A stretch of 64,000 nucleotides of DNA from Blasia pusilla (lineage: Eukaryota > Marchantiophyta > Marchantiopsida > Blasiales): assembly GCA_050084515.1 (NCBI GenBank), contig CM114272.1, forward strand, positions 14,942,001-15,006,000, given 5' to 3'. The position numbers and the translations under genes were made by a program. The notes beneath the pieces were generated by a model. That model was not told the DNA's origin. It saw nothing but the letters and a program-made list of their open reading frames with translations, and did not search any database. Of this stretch, positions 1 through 11,743 are shown in pieces (within the stretch, counting starts at the first letter, position 1; each line of letters opens with the position of its first letter).

Positions 1-246
1 GGCCTTCAGTGGTTATATTTTGTTTTTCTCAATTTCATTGTGGTTTCCAAGAGAGAGTTGGGGTTCAGAATTATTGGGCAGGGTATGGCATTTTACGGTA
101 ATAATTTGGAGATGCATAATGCATTTGGAGATGGAGACTTTGTGTCCACATGCTCCAATTACTTGTCTCTTGCTTGAACATCAGGTGTTTCTTGCTCAGG
201 CTCAGAATTCCCCTGTTCTGTACAAGTGTCATTTGTCCTCTCTTAC

Positions 247-340
247 AGAACATGACTCAATTTGTCCCAATCCCGAAAGTATTGAGGTGAATCAGGCCTA
301 ATGCCTCGAGATTCACCATCGGTTTTGCATGCACTTCATA
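247..340 (-). CDS. Candidate internal exon of an unidentified minus-strand gene
   Basis: Read on the minus strand, this stretch keeps an open frame with ordinary codon composition (it includes the peptide PDSPQYFRDWDKLSHVL). It ends at a good donor, CT|GTAAGA, at about 246. The upstream limit is uncertain because I see no single clear acceptor. It could be a downstream exon of the gene that starts at 1234, since both lie on the same strand. I do not recognise the family. It may also be chance coding potential. Confidence 0.25.
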
Positions 341-501
341 GATCCCTGCTCGACGACCATTTGTAAGGGGTGCTCAAGCAGACATTCATGGTAACATGGG
401 GCTGTACAGAGATATGGGAACTTAAAGCAAATAAACCAACTTACATTCATGCGCTTTCACATCACACTATGAATACAGAGGCGGCAATACGAAAACGGAC
501 G

Positions 502-705
502 GGAAGCAATACAAAAGCGGAAGAGTGCAAAAGTAAAATGGGAAGCATCTTTGGCAGAACACACGTGAGTGTTGTCATCACTTCACGGGCTATACAAAGG
601 GAAATAGGAAAACAGAAGGGAGGCAAGCAACACAAAAGCAGAGGGTGCAAAAGTAGAATTAATTATCTGTGGCAGAAAACATGTGAATGTTGTCATCAGT
701 TCACA
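502..705. repeat. Imperfect tandem duplication, about 120-bp period
   Basis: Two copies of an 85-90 bp segment lie about 118-120 bp apart. Both run from an AAGCAA(T/C)AC word through GTGCAAAAGTA (at 525 and 645) to GTTGTCATCA (at 571 and 689), with substitutions and small indels between the copies. It lies in what would be an intron or the 3' flank of the putative minus-strand gene. Confidence 0.6.
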
Positions 706-774
706 AACTGGAAATTTCCTACGATTCTTGGACATTAGTTCTATTTCGATGAATGCCATTGTTGCCGCCTTCAC

Positions 775-1234
775 CTTTGAGGATTAAATAACATCTCAAA
801 CGCCTTTGGTGGGTTTGCTTAAGCTCTTGAAGATTTATGGACAGCTCTGCAAGCTCGGATAATGGCTCCTTGTCTAGTATTGCAGTAACGTCTTCATCTT
901 CGGTAGCCAGGAAATCAAATGCAGCCATGTCTTGTACGACACTGAGAGAGGACACTAAGGTGTTATAAAGATTGGAAATGCAAACACTTCTCAAGTAATA
1001 AGCATCTTGCTCTTCTCTCCATTTTAACAATCGATCGCTTTCCCTCGGATAAGGGCTGTATGTGCCTTTTTTTCCAAGAGACGTAGTTCTCGTATTCTGC
1101 CGGAAGCTTAAATGAGCGCTTACAAGTCCTTCTACATCTTGAGAGTGAAGAACCGATCGTGTCGAAAGCAAACCCAACAGGCGCGGCAGTCCTCGGAGGC
1201 GGCTGAAATGGCGGACGCGTATCACTTTCTCCAT
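775..1234 (-). CDS. Hypothetical protein, first exon (possible organelle-targeted protein)
   Basis: A true ATG at 1234 opens 153 codons that reach a good donor, AAAG|GTGAAG, at 775. Without splicing the frame ends at 719. The first 25 residues are rich in Arg, Leu and Ser with no acidic residue after position 2 (MEKVIRVRHFSRLRGLPRLL...), which resembles a mitochondrial or plastid presequence. The rest is hydrophilic, with an acidic stretch around EDEDVTAILDKEP and a helical Leu/Glu/Gln-rich end. I do not recognise a family. An overlapping frame (963-1349) encodes a hydrophobic segment and could be an alternative start, so the gene model is uncertain. The gene points away from MED25, leaving about 900 bp between the two start codons. 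Confidence 0.4.
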
Positions 1235-2129
1235 CGTTGGTGATAGACGACTCGTCAGATTTCTCCATGTTCACAGGACCAGAATAACCCGAAGATCTGA
1301 ACTTCGTCCAGAAGAAGTAAACGCAAAAACTGGCGGAAACAACGAGCACCAGGCGGCGGAAAGAAGAGGCGCCACCAACTGTAACAATAAACTTGCGAAA
1401 CTAGGCCTCCGAAACAAACAAGAACACGAGAATGCAACACGACGAGTGAACTGCTCGACAGCAAGACGATGACTAAACCAAACCATCAAAATGGCCTACA
1501 CGCCAAAATACCACCGGAAACTGCGTCCACCAAATAAACAATTCAGGAATTGGCCTGGTTTTGGCGCCCCCACCAAAAATATTCGGTCCTAAACGCGAGT
1601 CCATGCGTTCACGGCGACGCGCAGGCGGGCGATGACAAAATACCGACCCGCCACCGTCTTCCGTGTCCACAGCTGCCGTTCCTGCTTCCCGGTCCAAGCC
1701 CTTCCCTGCCCTGCCCTGCCCTGCCCTTCCTGTTGCCGGGAATATCCGCCGGACGTGCGCAGGAGCTGTACATCATGTATGTAGAAGTGTGTGTGTCCGT
1801 CGGTCGGTCTGCCCGACGGAAGAAAAAATGATGCACTTCGATAAAAACGTGTGAGGGGAGGAAGGAAGGAAGGAAGGAAGGAATCCTCGTCTCCATTAGC
1901 GTAATTAGGGCAGGTCAATTTAGAAAGAAGAGCGAAGGAGGGGAGAAGCGGGAAGCTCGGTCGTGGAAAAGTCCACACGCGATCGTCGCAGAGTTGGCTA
2001 ATTGGAAGCGATGCTGAACTGGAACGGCGCTCTGTGCACTTCGTAGCATGTAGTTGTAGTATATGTTGGCCGATAGTCGGTTTCTGAGCGAAGTTTTATC
2101 GCGGGAGAGACGGAGTGACGACGACGACG
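1235..2129. promoter_or_regulatory. Intergenic region between divergent genes, likely shared promoter
   Basis: About 900 bp separate the putative minus-strand start (1234) from the MED25 start (2130). The region is GC-richer than the distal intergenic DNA. It contains a (CCCTG/CCCTT)n-like pyrimidine run near 1700-1735 and a (GGAA)n run at about 1857-1882. I see no ORF in it worth calling a gene. Its role as a bidirectional promoter is inferred only from gene orientation; no core promoter element was convincing. Confidence 0.4.
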
Positions 2130-5100
2130 ATGATGAATGCACAGCAGCAACACCAGCGTCAGCTGGTTGTGGTGGTAGAGGGCACGGCTGCTTTGGGACC
2201 CAGCTGGGCCTTGCTTCAGGCGGAGTATGTGGAGAAAATTGTCAGGTACGAATTTTTGCACATCCTCTTCACTCGAAATTATGCAATTCGCGAGCGTTGT
2301 TTGCACATCGTCGTCGGACTCCCGTCTCGTTTGAGCACAGAGAAACATGGAACTTGCTGAGAATTCTGTTGCGGATGACAGAGTTGTGCCGTGGCCCAGT
2401 AGCCGTGAACGGTGTGTTATTGTACAGAATTTTTGGACCTTCAATTTTAAAAATTCCATGCTCTAGCTGCAATCAAAACACGGCAACGTAGAAGTGGAGT
2501 TCTCATTTCGAACAGCAATGAAGACGTAGTATCTACATGGGTGAGACTGAAGGCCTGAGGACGGAAACAGGAGCTGACAGTAACTCACTTCTTCCACCAT
2601 CGCTTCGAGAATCCTTCTAGTTCATCACAATATTGCTCTATGTATACGTGTAGTTTACGTACAACTACACGTGAAAACGTATAATGACATCCATTTTGTC
2701 CCAATTTTCTCAGTAACCTGGGCGGTTGATTCCCTCTGCTGCCAAGACCAGCTCCTCATATCTCACAACTGCTGGCAAAGTGCTGGGGTTAGCTTTTATC
2801 GTAAACAGGACATTAACCAGACTCTCACTATTGGAGCTCTCAGCAGAAGCTTACTAGAATTATCGCCAGTATCTGTGAACATTTTTTTCTCACATCAGAC
2901 TAGACCCTCCCGTGAGAAACCGGACGAAATGGTTGTGTTTAGTTTTCTTGAGTGCATGGAGATTGAGGATTGAGTTGTGGCAAAAGTCGAAATCAATGCA
3001 GGTTTCTCTTTTGTTCAATGTTCTCCAAGGCCATGCCGTTATCAAAATATGAGACTTTGATAGATTGTTGTGGAGATGCGCAGAGCTTTCTGCAGTTTCA
3101 ACGGGGCTGTCCAGGTACATATCTTGGTGTGGTCGGGTGTCAGTTGGTCCAATGAGTTCTGGGATCATGGTCGATCAGACCATTGAGTTTCTGCCTGTCT
3201 ACTAGTGTATCTGGTGTGCTGTGATAGTATTGCAGTCTGAACATGTGTAGATAAATTTATTTGATTTGGATCGCCTCCGAGGCTTTGATAAAGAAAGATC
3301 TCACCCTCGTCAATGGGGTTTGCTTGCAACGTGATTATTTCTACCGGGCTACATGCCGAGTTCTGTCGCATAGTTAATTGTGGACGTTTCTGAAAGAAAA
3401 GAATTATCTGTAATGCAGAAGCATTCTACAGCACCTGGGGAGATGGCTTTGGTCGTATTTTACAGTCGCGGGTCTCATAATGGTAAAATCATCTTGTTTA
3501 AAGCTCTTCCGGTTGAATGTGTATGGGCTAACTTAGCAAATTGACAAAGATACCCCTTCAATCCAATCGTTAAGATCTGGAAAGTATTTACTTTATATTA
3601 TGTTGGCTCCTGAAAGAACTAACCTCTCCCTCGTGTCCTCACAGCAGAATAACCTTTTTGTGTATATGGTCCTGGCGCTTAGATAAGGCTCTTGAAATCC
3701 AGTTGCTGTCAAGAAACTTCTTCTTTCAACCTGATCCCACTGGAAATGTTAAATTGTCTGAAGGATGGACTTGAGCCTTCTAGGACTCTTGGACAGGATA
3801 AGCAAGTTTTCTAATAAGTTGGGGACGGGAGATGTACACCGCACAGATGTGGTAGTTTTCTTCTTGAGATGTACAACTGAAACTGTATAGTCTCTTTTGA
3901 GTATCCGTGGCTAGATAACAGTTCATGACTCTAATACTAGATCTTGGACAATCAATTCTTAAGGTCACTATTCGATGTTTGGAGTGAGATATCTAACAGT
4001 TGCACGTGTGCACAGGTTGCTTGATACAAAGAAGTGGCTGGACATCAAGTCTAGATATATTCCTTCGCTGGCTCTCCTCCATTCACTTCAATGGTGGGGG
4101 TTTTGGAGATGCTGCTATTGCAGAGGGACTTGCAGAGGCTCTTTCGGTAAGCTGCCTTTTTAGATGATAGAGAGAATGCTAACATCCGTAGAATAGATTT
4201 AACTCCCCGACCTTCATATCCTTTTGAGCAAAGGATGGACTTATTGAAGAAGAGAAGGAGGAGACTTGGAGACAGTAAGTGTAATTTCGGGTTGCTGGGA
4301 TTGGTAGACTATCCTATGCCACTTCAAGGCTAATTTACTGTATGACATATTCCTCGCTGACCATGGAAAACTACCCCAGTGGGTTTCAGCCATAATGGAC
4401 CATGGACAAGGGAAAATTCACAAGCTTGTGAAGGGTGTGGATTTGTTAGGCAGTTGCTAAATTATGGTCTTACAACTCATCATCTTGGCAGTATATTTAC
4501 CTCAATTTTGAAAATTTCACTCCTAGTGCGGTTCTCCAACTAAAGGTCTTCAGCGTCTGGTTTTCTATTTGCCACGTTGTCCTTGGTCTAGATAAATCTT
4601 GGATGGTTTACAGGCATATGGTGGTCCATCTTTGTGAATTTTTTTTTTGAGTGGTGGAAGTTTGACAACCTTGTCATGTTCAATGTCCAGCAACGTTGTT
4701 GTACAGAACAACCAATCAATTTTTTAAATAGTGCTCAGTCAAGAACTGGTATAAAGTCAATGTATGTCAGATGTACACTTGCAGTAAAGAATATTATTTA
4801 CTATACTGCATATCTCCCAGTGGAAGCATAGTTTTAAGAATGATCTATTTAGCTGACATGTTTCCTTATGATGGGCAGATTTGTTGTCCAGGCCCAAACG
4901 TCCCCACTATGCCACAAGGGATAGAGCGGCAGAAACATTGTCTTTTGGTAGCAACATCCAACCCACACCGACTTCCAACTCCTGTTTCAAGTCCACCTGG
5001 GTCTAGTTTCCTGCAAGGACAAAGCAACAGTGGGGACGTGCAAGGAGAACAATGGTGGCTTGCTGATGCAGATACAGTAGCTCAAGCTTTCTCTCCGGTG

Positions 5101-8100
5101 GGTTAGTGGCCTGGAATTTCTCAATTCAGCTTTGCGAGTAATTGAAATCTTAAGATGCGATTTTGTGTGGCATGTGGAGAATTATGCTGATGAGATGGAG
5201 GATGAAGGTTTATGAAATGAAATTCTGCCAGACTGTTTAGCTCCCAGTGAAGTTGTGGAGGAAAATTTATGTCATAATCGCACCAGCAGTCCTGGTGAGT
5301 CCAGTTATCCAGTAAACGTTTATTCCATAGTGTGTTTTGTAGGTGTGAAATGCCTTTCTCCTGGTAGGGGGATATGAAAAGCAGTAAAATATCTCTGTGT
5401 TCAACATTTTTGGGGGAAATGGTTTAACACAGCTGAATGCAATTTATGGTGTCATTATTAGTGGTGCTTTTGTTCTCAGCTCATTTCATAAAGAGATGAG
5501 GTGGATTTCGTGGTTTCTTCAAAGTAGATCCATGTTTTTGGATTAGCTCATTCATTATAGAGATCAGAACTGTCTAGGCATTTCTACAGAGCTGTCTCAA
5601 TTCAGAGCAGAAGCATAGGGAGAGCTAAAGACTAGATTGCCACAAACGAATCAACAGAGCAGCTCTGCTATCTTGGTTTGTTGCTATTGCCCATGAGCAT
5701 TTTGTTCGTTCCTTAGACCCCTGTGGACCTATGCTTTCTTAATTCTATCCACCTGATTAGGCCATGCAGGAACTTCCCATTATTTATGAAGGTTTAGATC
5801 TTAGAAGTGCCTTTCATGATTGATGATCCAACTCTACTCATCCACTTGCTGACTCTAGTTTCTCTTTATGTTGTTATGCTTCGTCTTTTTGCACATTGGG
5901 CCTTGGAAGCAGTCACCCTACCATGCATTTTGAGATAACCACCAACAGATACTCTTAAAACCCCTTTCAAGTGGAGACAAATTTTTGAGAACGGATAACT
6001 TTCTTGCCTCTGCAGTGCTTGGTTTCTCTCTCAATTTTGGCGCCCCGGCAATTACCTTTACTGCGCAATATTTTCACTCAGGTTTGTTCGCATCATACAG
6101 AACTGGTTTTAACTTATCACTTAAATCATCTAGAGTCATGATGTATTGATTTTGACTGATTCACAGGCAAATTACAGTTAAGACTTGTATTTTGCTTTCT
6201 TAATTGCCTAAGGGCCCAAATGTCTTGCTGCAGATTACATTAGTGGCTGCCTAGTCACGATTACCACCCCAACCCAGGAATTCTCTTACTGATTCTTTAT
6301 AAATTTTGTCTCGAGTTTGCACTTGAAATGGTGGTTGTGGTCTTGTAGAGGACAGCTTCCTCATGACTGGTTGGTTAGGTAACATGGCAACATTTTGTGT
6401 TCCCGTGATTCAGAAATTTGAATGTGATTCAAGGTCAGCTTTGCATAGAATATTTCAAGCAGTCAAATACTCAGACAGGCTATAAAGCCGTTCCAGTGGC
6501 TGAGTTTTAAACCATGAGTCAGGGGATGTAACTGAAATGATCACAAGTGCAAGTGTGGAGAATCTGGATATGTAGCACTGAAAGAAATTACCTCGGAAGT
6601 GCATATTGGTGTCGGGGTGTTCTATTGTAGATGATTATCTTTCATGACAATTGACCTGACCTGTTTTCTCACCAGTAGGCTTTTGTTGATCCAGGCAAAA
6701 CGCACTGCACGAACATCTGAATCTGCAACTGAGCCACCAAAGCAGTACCCACAACACCTTGTGCTTGTATCAGATGGGTTTTTGGAAGCAAGAGTGGCCT
6801 TACGGGCTGTCATAACAAACCCAATGGGTCCGAACGGACACACTGCTAAAATTGAGCATCAATCTGTACCTGTAACGGGGTCAACAGTCTCAGGACAGAT
6901 TCCTGCGTCAGGATTGAGACCTACTCCAGGGTCTGTAACAGGTAGGGAAAACTGATGCTGGAGTATGAGACTATAGCCCCTCCTGTGATGCTGTAATCTA
7001 TGGACTGATTTCATGTTGTAACAGGTAACCCAAATAATGGAATCTAATATCCATGAAAAATCATGTTACCTAGTGATATTCCGGTTTGACATGGACATGA
7101 GAGAGATCATAGTTCGGTTCTTTCAAGAATGAAAGCTTAATCACTCTTTATAAAGTAAAGTTGTTAATCACTCTTCATAAAGTAAAGTTGTTTAGGTTGG
7201 AAATTTAATTTGGACTTGATTGGATTGGGTCATAACAATAAGGTATGTGAAAGTAGATTTGACTCCAATTATTCTTTCATGTACGTCTCCTAGAAAGTAG
7301 AGTCTTGAATCCATGTTGTCTTGCAGAAACTCTCATAATGTAGGAAAGGATGTGTTCAATTTTGCAGGAATTGGGGTCATGTCAGGACGTCCAGGTCCCA
7401 ATGTGCCTATTCCAGCAGTGACAGTAAAATCGGTGCTTGTTTTACTTTCCTCTCATGTGTAACTCGTGTTGCCTTTCTGTATTCGTGTATTGAAGATCAA
7501 TAAGTAGTCTGTGATCAAGGTTTGGACAGAAGTGCATTGAAGGTTTGAGTTTCTTTTGCCAGAGGGAATACATAATTTTTAGCATTGTCGATACAGTCTA
7601 GTATTTTTAAGGCAGTATTTGTATTCTGATCCCACCTCATACATAGTTAACTATCTGCTGGCTGATTTCAGTTTCAATCATGTATAGATGGTTGGAGATG
7701 TTAATTCCCGTCAGTTCTGCCAATTAGGTTGCACATTGCAATATTACAGGAAAAATTTGTGGCTAACTTTCTTATATATTACTGGTGCCAAAGCGGAAAC
7801 AGCACAGTTTGCATCAGTGGAGGTTTCTGGATTATGTCAAGCACCGGGAACACTGCTCACCTAGTTAGCATTGATGTTTGTTAAGACAAGTTGATTGCAA
7901 ACAGCCTTTCTCATCTTTTGCTTGAAATCCAAAGCTTATTGATTAACTGCTGGTTCTTTCAGGAGGGGGTCACAACAGGGTCACTAAGCTCACTTCTACA
8001 TAACAACACCAATAACAATTTGCTACTTCCAGTGCAACAGCTTGCACCTTCAGGAACTCTTTCGAATCAAGATTCATTGCAGAATACCTTGACCTCTTTG

Positions 8101-11100
8101 ACAACGGTGGATACGAAGCAGGACTTCAAGGCACTTGGAAATATACCCTCGACGCAGCCACTTAGACCAGTTGGAGGTGGGAATCTTCCTAATAACAATA
8201 TGTTGGCCCATAGTCCATCCCAATCACGCCATACTATTGGTTCCCCTTCATTGCCTCCAGCAAGTCCTTTGAGTGGCTTACAGTCGTCTGGAGTTTCCAA
8301 TATGATGTCAAGCAACCCCGGCGGAGCTAATTCTTTGGCAGGAAGTCAAGGCACTTTAGGACACTCTGGACAGCCTGTTGGAGTTGGAATGGCTTCAAAT
8401 ACAGGTGGACTGAATGTGGGGCAAGGGGGAGTTAGTTCATTACATGGTGGCTATACATCCGGAACTGGTAGCGTAGTCAACAATCAGATGCTTGGATCTG
8501 TACAACCTGGGTCAATCGTCAACAATGGAGTTGTCAGCACGGGGCAAGGGATGGTTAGTGGGGTAAGTGGGCAAGGCGGCTTACCACCATCTAACCAAAT
8601 GGGCCAAGTTGGGCTTAGCAATATTGCAGGACAAACAATGATGGCTAGCTCAGGAAACTCTGGTGTAAGTTCTGCGACTGGAACAATGATGCCCACACCT
8701 GGAATACCTCAATCACCCAGCCAAGTACCGCCACTTGGATCTAACAACCCAGGAGTTTCTAATTCTCATCTTGCACCACCTGCTACTGTGGCTCCACAAC
8801 AACAACCTTCTGTAAAATATACTAAACTGTGGGAGGTCAGTGTGGCCTCGAATTTATAGTTTCTTCACTTTCTGTTCTCCCTTTACAGCTCATGTGTAAA
8901 ATCTGAAAACTTGAATGAGTTTCTTTTTCCAAGATTCAGGAAATTTAATTGATGTAAATTTTTTGCAGGGAATTTTGGCAGGTCAAAGGAAAGGGAATCT
9001 AAATCCCATTCCCATCTGTAAACTAGAGGTCAGTGATCTGAAATCTTATGTGCTGATAGACTCTGGTGGTTAAAACACTGCACTCACAGTAGAGTACAGC
9101 TTTGTGAGGTTTGGAACTTTTTTTGTGTGGATCGCTAATGTATTAGAATATTAATGAGTTGCACTTTGTGTCCATGGAGAGGCCTACAGGCCATGAGGAC
9201 AACGGCATTGGATGTAGCTTCCTCATGGCTTAGTTATGAAATATCCTCATTTATTACATTTAAAAATATACTTTTCATTGTAGTCTTCCACGACAGTTTG
9301 AGTACATAGTTCAGACGCCAAACATCATGGTTCCAGTTCTTTCAAAAGAGACAACGAAGAATGCTTTTTGAATGATTAGAGTGAACCAATCTGATTCGCC
9401 TATAACCAAAGTGTGAGTAATGGGGGAACTAAGTGTTTTATGGGCTGAGTTGGCTCTAGAATGACTTTCACTGACTACACCAGTCTCACCCCTCCATTTC
9501 ACACCTAAAGTGGTGATGCTGCTGGGAGAATAAGGGTCTTGTCAATTTTCTGTCCATGTGCATTGGGAGTTACTCCAAATGAGCATTTTCTTGTACTTCA
9601 ATCCAGCAGGGGATTTGGTGGAACAATTTGCTAGGGTCATAGAAGACTAACATACTGTAAGGAATCAGAAAATTCATTTGAGTCCTTTCTTTGACCTGGA
9701 AACAGTAGGATGCCAGTGACTCGACTACAACCAAGACAAGATGAAGTTGTTAATGTAGGGATCAAGTTATAGAATTATGTATATGTTAGGTAAGGCATTA
9801 TCATGTGGTCCTGGGTGCTCGTGACTCTTGCTCAAAAGTCCAACATACTCCACTGTCTCGAGTCTCTGTGTGTCTCTCGTCTAGTGCCCTGATCTGAAAA
9901 TGCCGACTATCCCCTCCTCAAGCAAAGAAGATTCTAACACTCCTTGGATTCCACAGGGATATCGGCAAACGTCATCATCAGAAACGTATGGCACATTCTC
10001 CTCTGTTTTACCTCCCTGCAGATTGTTACTCCCTTAGGCTAAGCTGAGGCCAAGATGAATGAGGGAGAAACGAGTCTGACTGGTGGCAAACTTGTGTTTT
10101 TCCTGTTTTATCTTGCCTTGGAAAAGATTATGCTCTTTCTGGGTTTATGTCTTTGAGTGCTTCACTGCGAATATAGAATATAGATAGACTTACTGGCTAC
10201 ATGGTGTATGAACTCAAACTGTCACTCTATCTCTGAGAACAAAATCTGATTTAAATATGATGTTGACCAGTTTTCTTTGGTGGACTCTCCCTCAGGTTCT
10301 AGGAGTACTTTTCCAGTGGGATGGTTTTTCTTCTCTTGCGGGCAGTTGTAGCTGAAGAGATGAGTTGGTTGAGTAAAATGTACTCAAGATCAGAACCTCT
10401 AATTACATTCCTGTTTCTGCAGACTGGCGACTGACTGGCCGTCAACAATGCAAATAATGTGCCTCATACCTCAGGACTATATGAACCAAAAGTATGGGTA
10501 CATTCAGTCACTGTGCCACTTTCATGTGTTTTGAAGAGCACTCAACCAGTTTTCTTCCTTATTATTGTAATCAAAATCCCTCTGCATCAGTATGAGAATT
10601 CCAAAGATTTTATTTCTAGTTGCACAAATTTGACTGAAAATATTTTTCTGGTGTGGAATCAAGATAAGCATACCAGATATTGTTGTGCGTATCTTCATCG
10701 CCAAACAAAATCCCTGTCTCCCTTTGAACTGTAATGTCCGTATTTTTTGGTTTTAGAAATTTTTGAATTATAAACGCAGTTCACTTGTTTGCTTGCAGGG
10801 ACTACCAGCACAAAGCTGAGTTGCTTATTTTCCGCCCAATCACTCAGCACGATTTTCTTGTACAACTGGCCGAGAAGAAACGGGTAATCTGCTGCTGCCT
10901 TGCATATGTTTTCAAATTCAATTGCAAGACTCCTGGTGGACTATTGTTTTTAAATAGAGCTGAAAACTGGAACGGTGGAAAGTTTTGATGGCAAACTCCA
11001 TAATCCAAGACCATGCTATAACCTCATTGAAGAGATTTGTCTTTTTTTCACATGAACGTAAAATTTGACGGGTCATTTTCAACTGTACCTGAAAATGCAT

Positions 11101-11743
11101 TAGTCATGTGGTTGTCTGGTGCCTAATGCATAGAACTGATGGTGCTTCGTTGTGGGAAAAAAAGTGTGCTGTGATTCAGCTACCAATTCAAACTCTTCTG
11201 CTTGCTAGTACAGACAAACCTGGACGAATGATCGGGATGCTGTTTCCAGGGGTGAGCAACTTTTTTTGTAGACTCTGAATTCATACTCATGCACCCTTTT
11301 GAAGAGTACCCTGCTGCTTCACACTTAATGGCTTGTATCCCGTGCTGGCTGCAGGGAGATTTAGACATTTCTCCTCCACCTTTTTCTGTGTGCTGAGTAG
11401 ACTCTGAATTTGTACTCATGTATATTGTGAGAATCAGTATTTTCTCATGCCCCGCACTAAGGATTTCTGTGCTGACTATCGTATCATGGCTTTGAACGAT
11501 CTCATCCAGGAAATGGTGCAGATCAAGCCTCAAGTATCCAGCCAACAACAACAGGCAGCATCCGGGAGCTCAGCTCCTCAAGCAGTTGCCGCAAGCGGCT
11601 TTGCACAGAATCAGATGCCCAACAACCCGCTCACGAGTGGTCAGGTGTCCAATCTACAGTCCCGCACTCAACTCATGACCGGTCCAACAGGCCTTCATAA
11701 TCCAGGATCTGCCAGCCTTCATGGCACAGGATTTTTACCATAG
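2130..11743 (+). CDS. MED25: Mediator of RNA polymerase II transcription subunit 25 (MED25/PFT1)
   Basis: MED25 is a nuclear Mediator tail subunit that links activators to Pol II; in Arabidopsis it is PFT1, used in jasmonate and light responses. Fifteen exons close in phase: 2130-2245, 3084-3114, 3419-3482, 4016-4146, 4879-5097, 6016-6081, 6695-6941, 7368-7432, 7963-8835, 8969-9028, 9957-9985, 10423-10491, 10799-10883, 11165-11251 and 11510-11743, giving 791 residues. Residues 1 to about 225 form the vWA domain (VVVVEGTAALGP near the start, then GWTSSLDIFLRWLSSIHFNGGGF). Exon 9 is a Gly/Ser/Asn/Gln-rich linker of 291 residues. Residues about 595-722 form the activator-interacting ACID/PTOV domain (LATDWPSTMQI, CAVIQLPIQTLLLAS, GRMIGMLFPG). 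The tail after it is short and lacks the long polyglutamine of seed plants. I chose the ATG at 2130; in-frame codons before it give only a GTG. Exons 2 (31 nt) and 11 (29 nt) are micro-exons. Confidence 0.93.
7138..7191 (+). repeat. 27-bp tandem duplication in a MED25 intron
   Basis: Two adjacent 27-bp units start with TTAATCACTCTT and end with AAAGTAAAGTTG, differing at one base. They sit in the intron between exons 7 and 8 of MED25, away from the splice sites. Confidence 0.85.

Noticed and set aside
1255-1464. Start of the minus-strand gene in the hydrophobic frame resembling a peroxin N-terminus (RKFIVTV)
   Set aside because: The short similarity is not sustained: the following residues do not match the peroxin, and the frame has no good start codon.
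1857-1882. (GGAA)n run as a specific promoter element of MED25
   Set aside because: It is a simple repeat. Position alone does not support a defined regulatory function.
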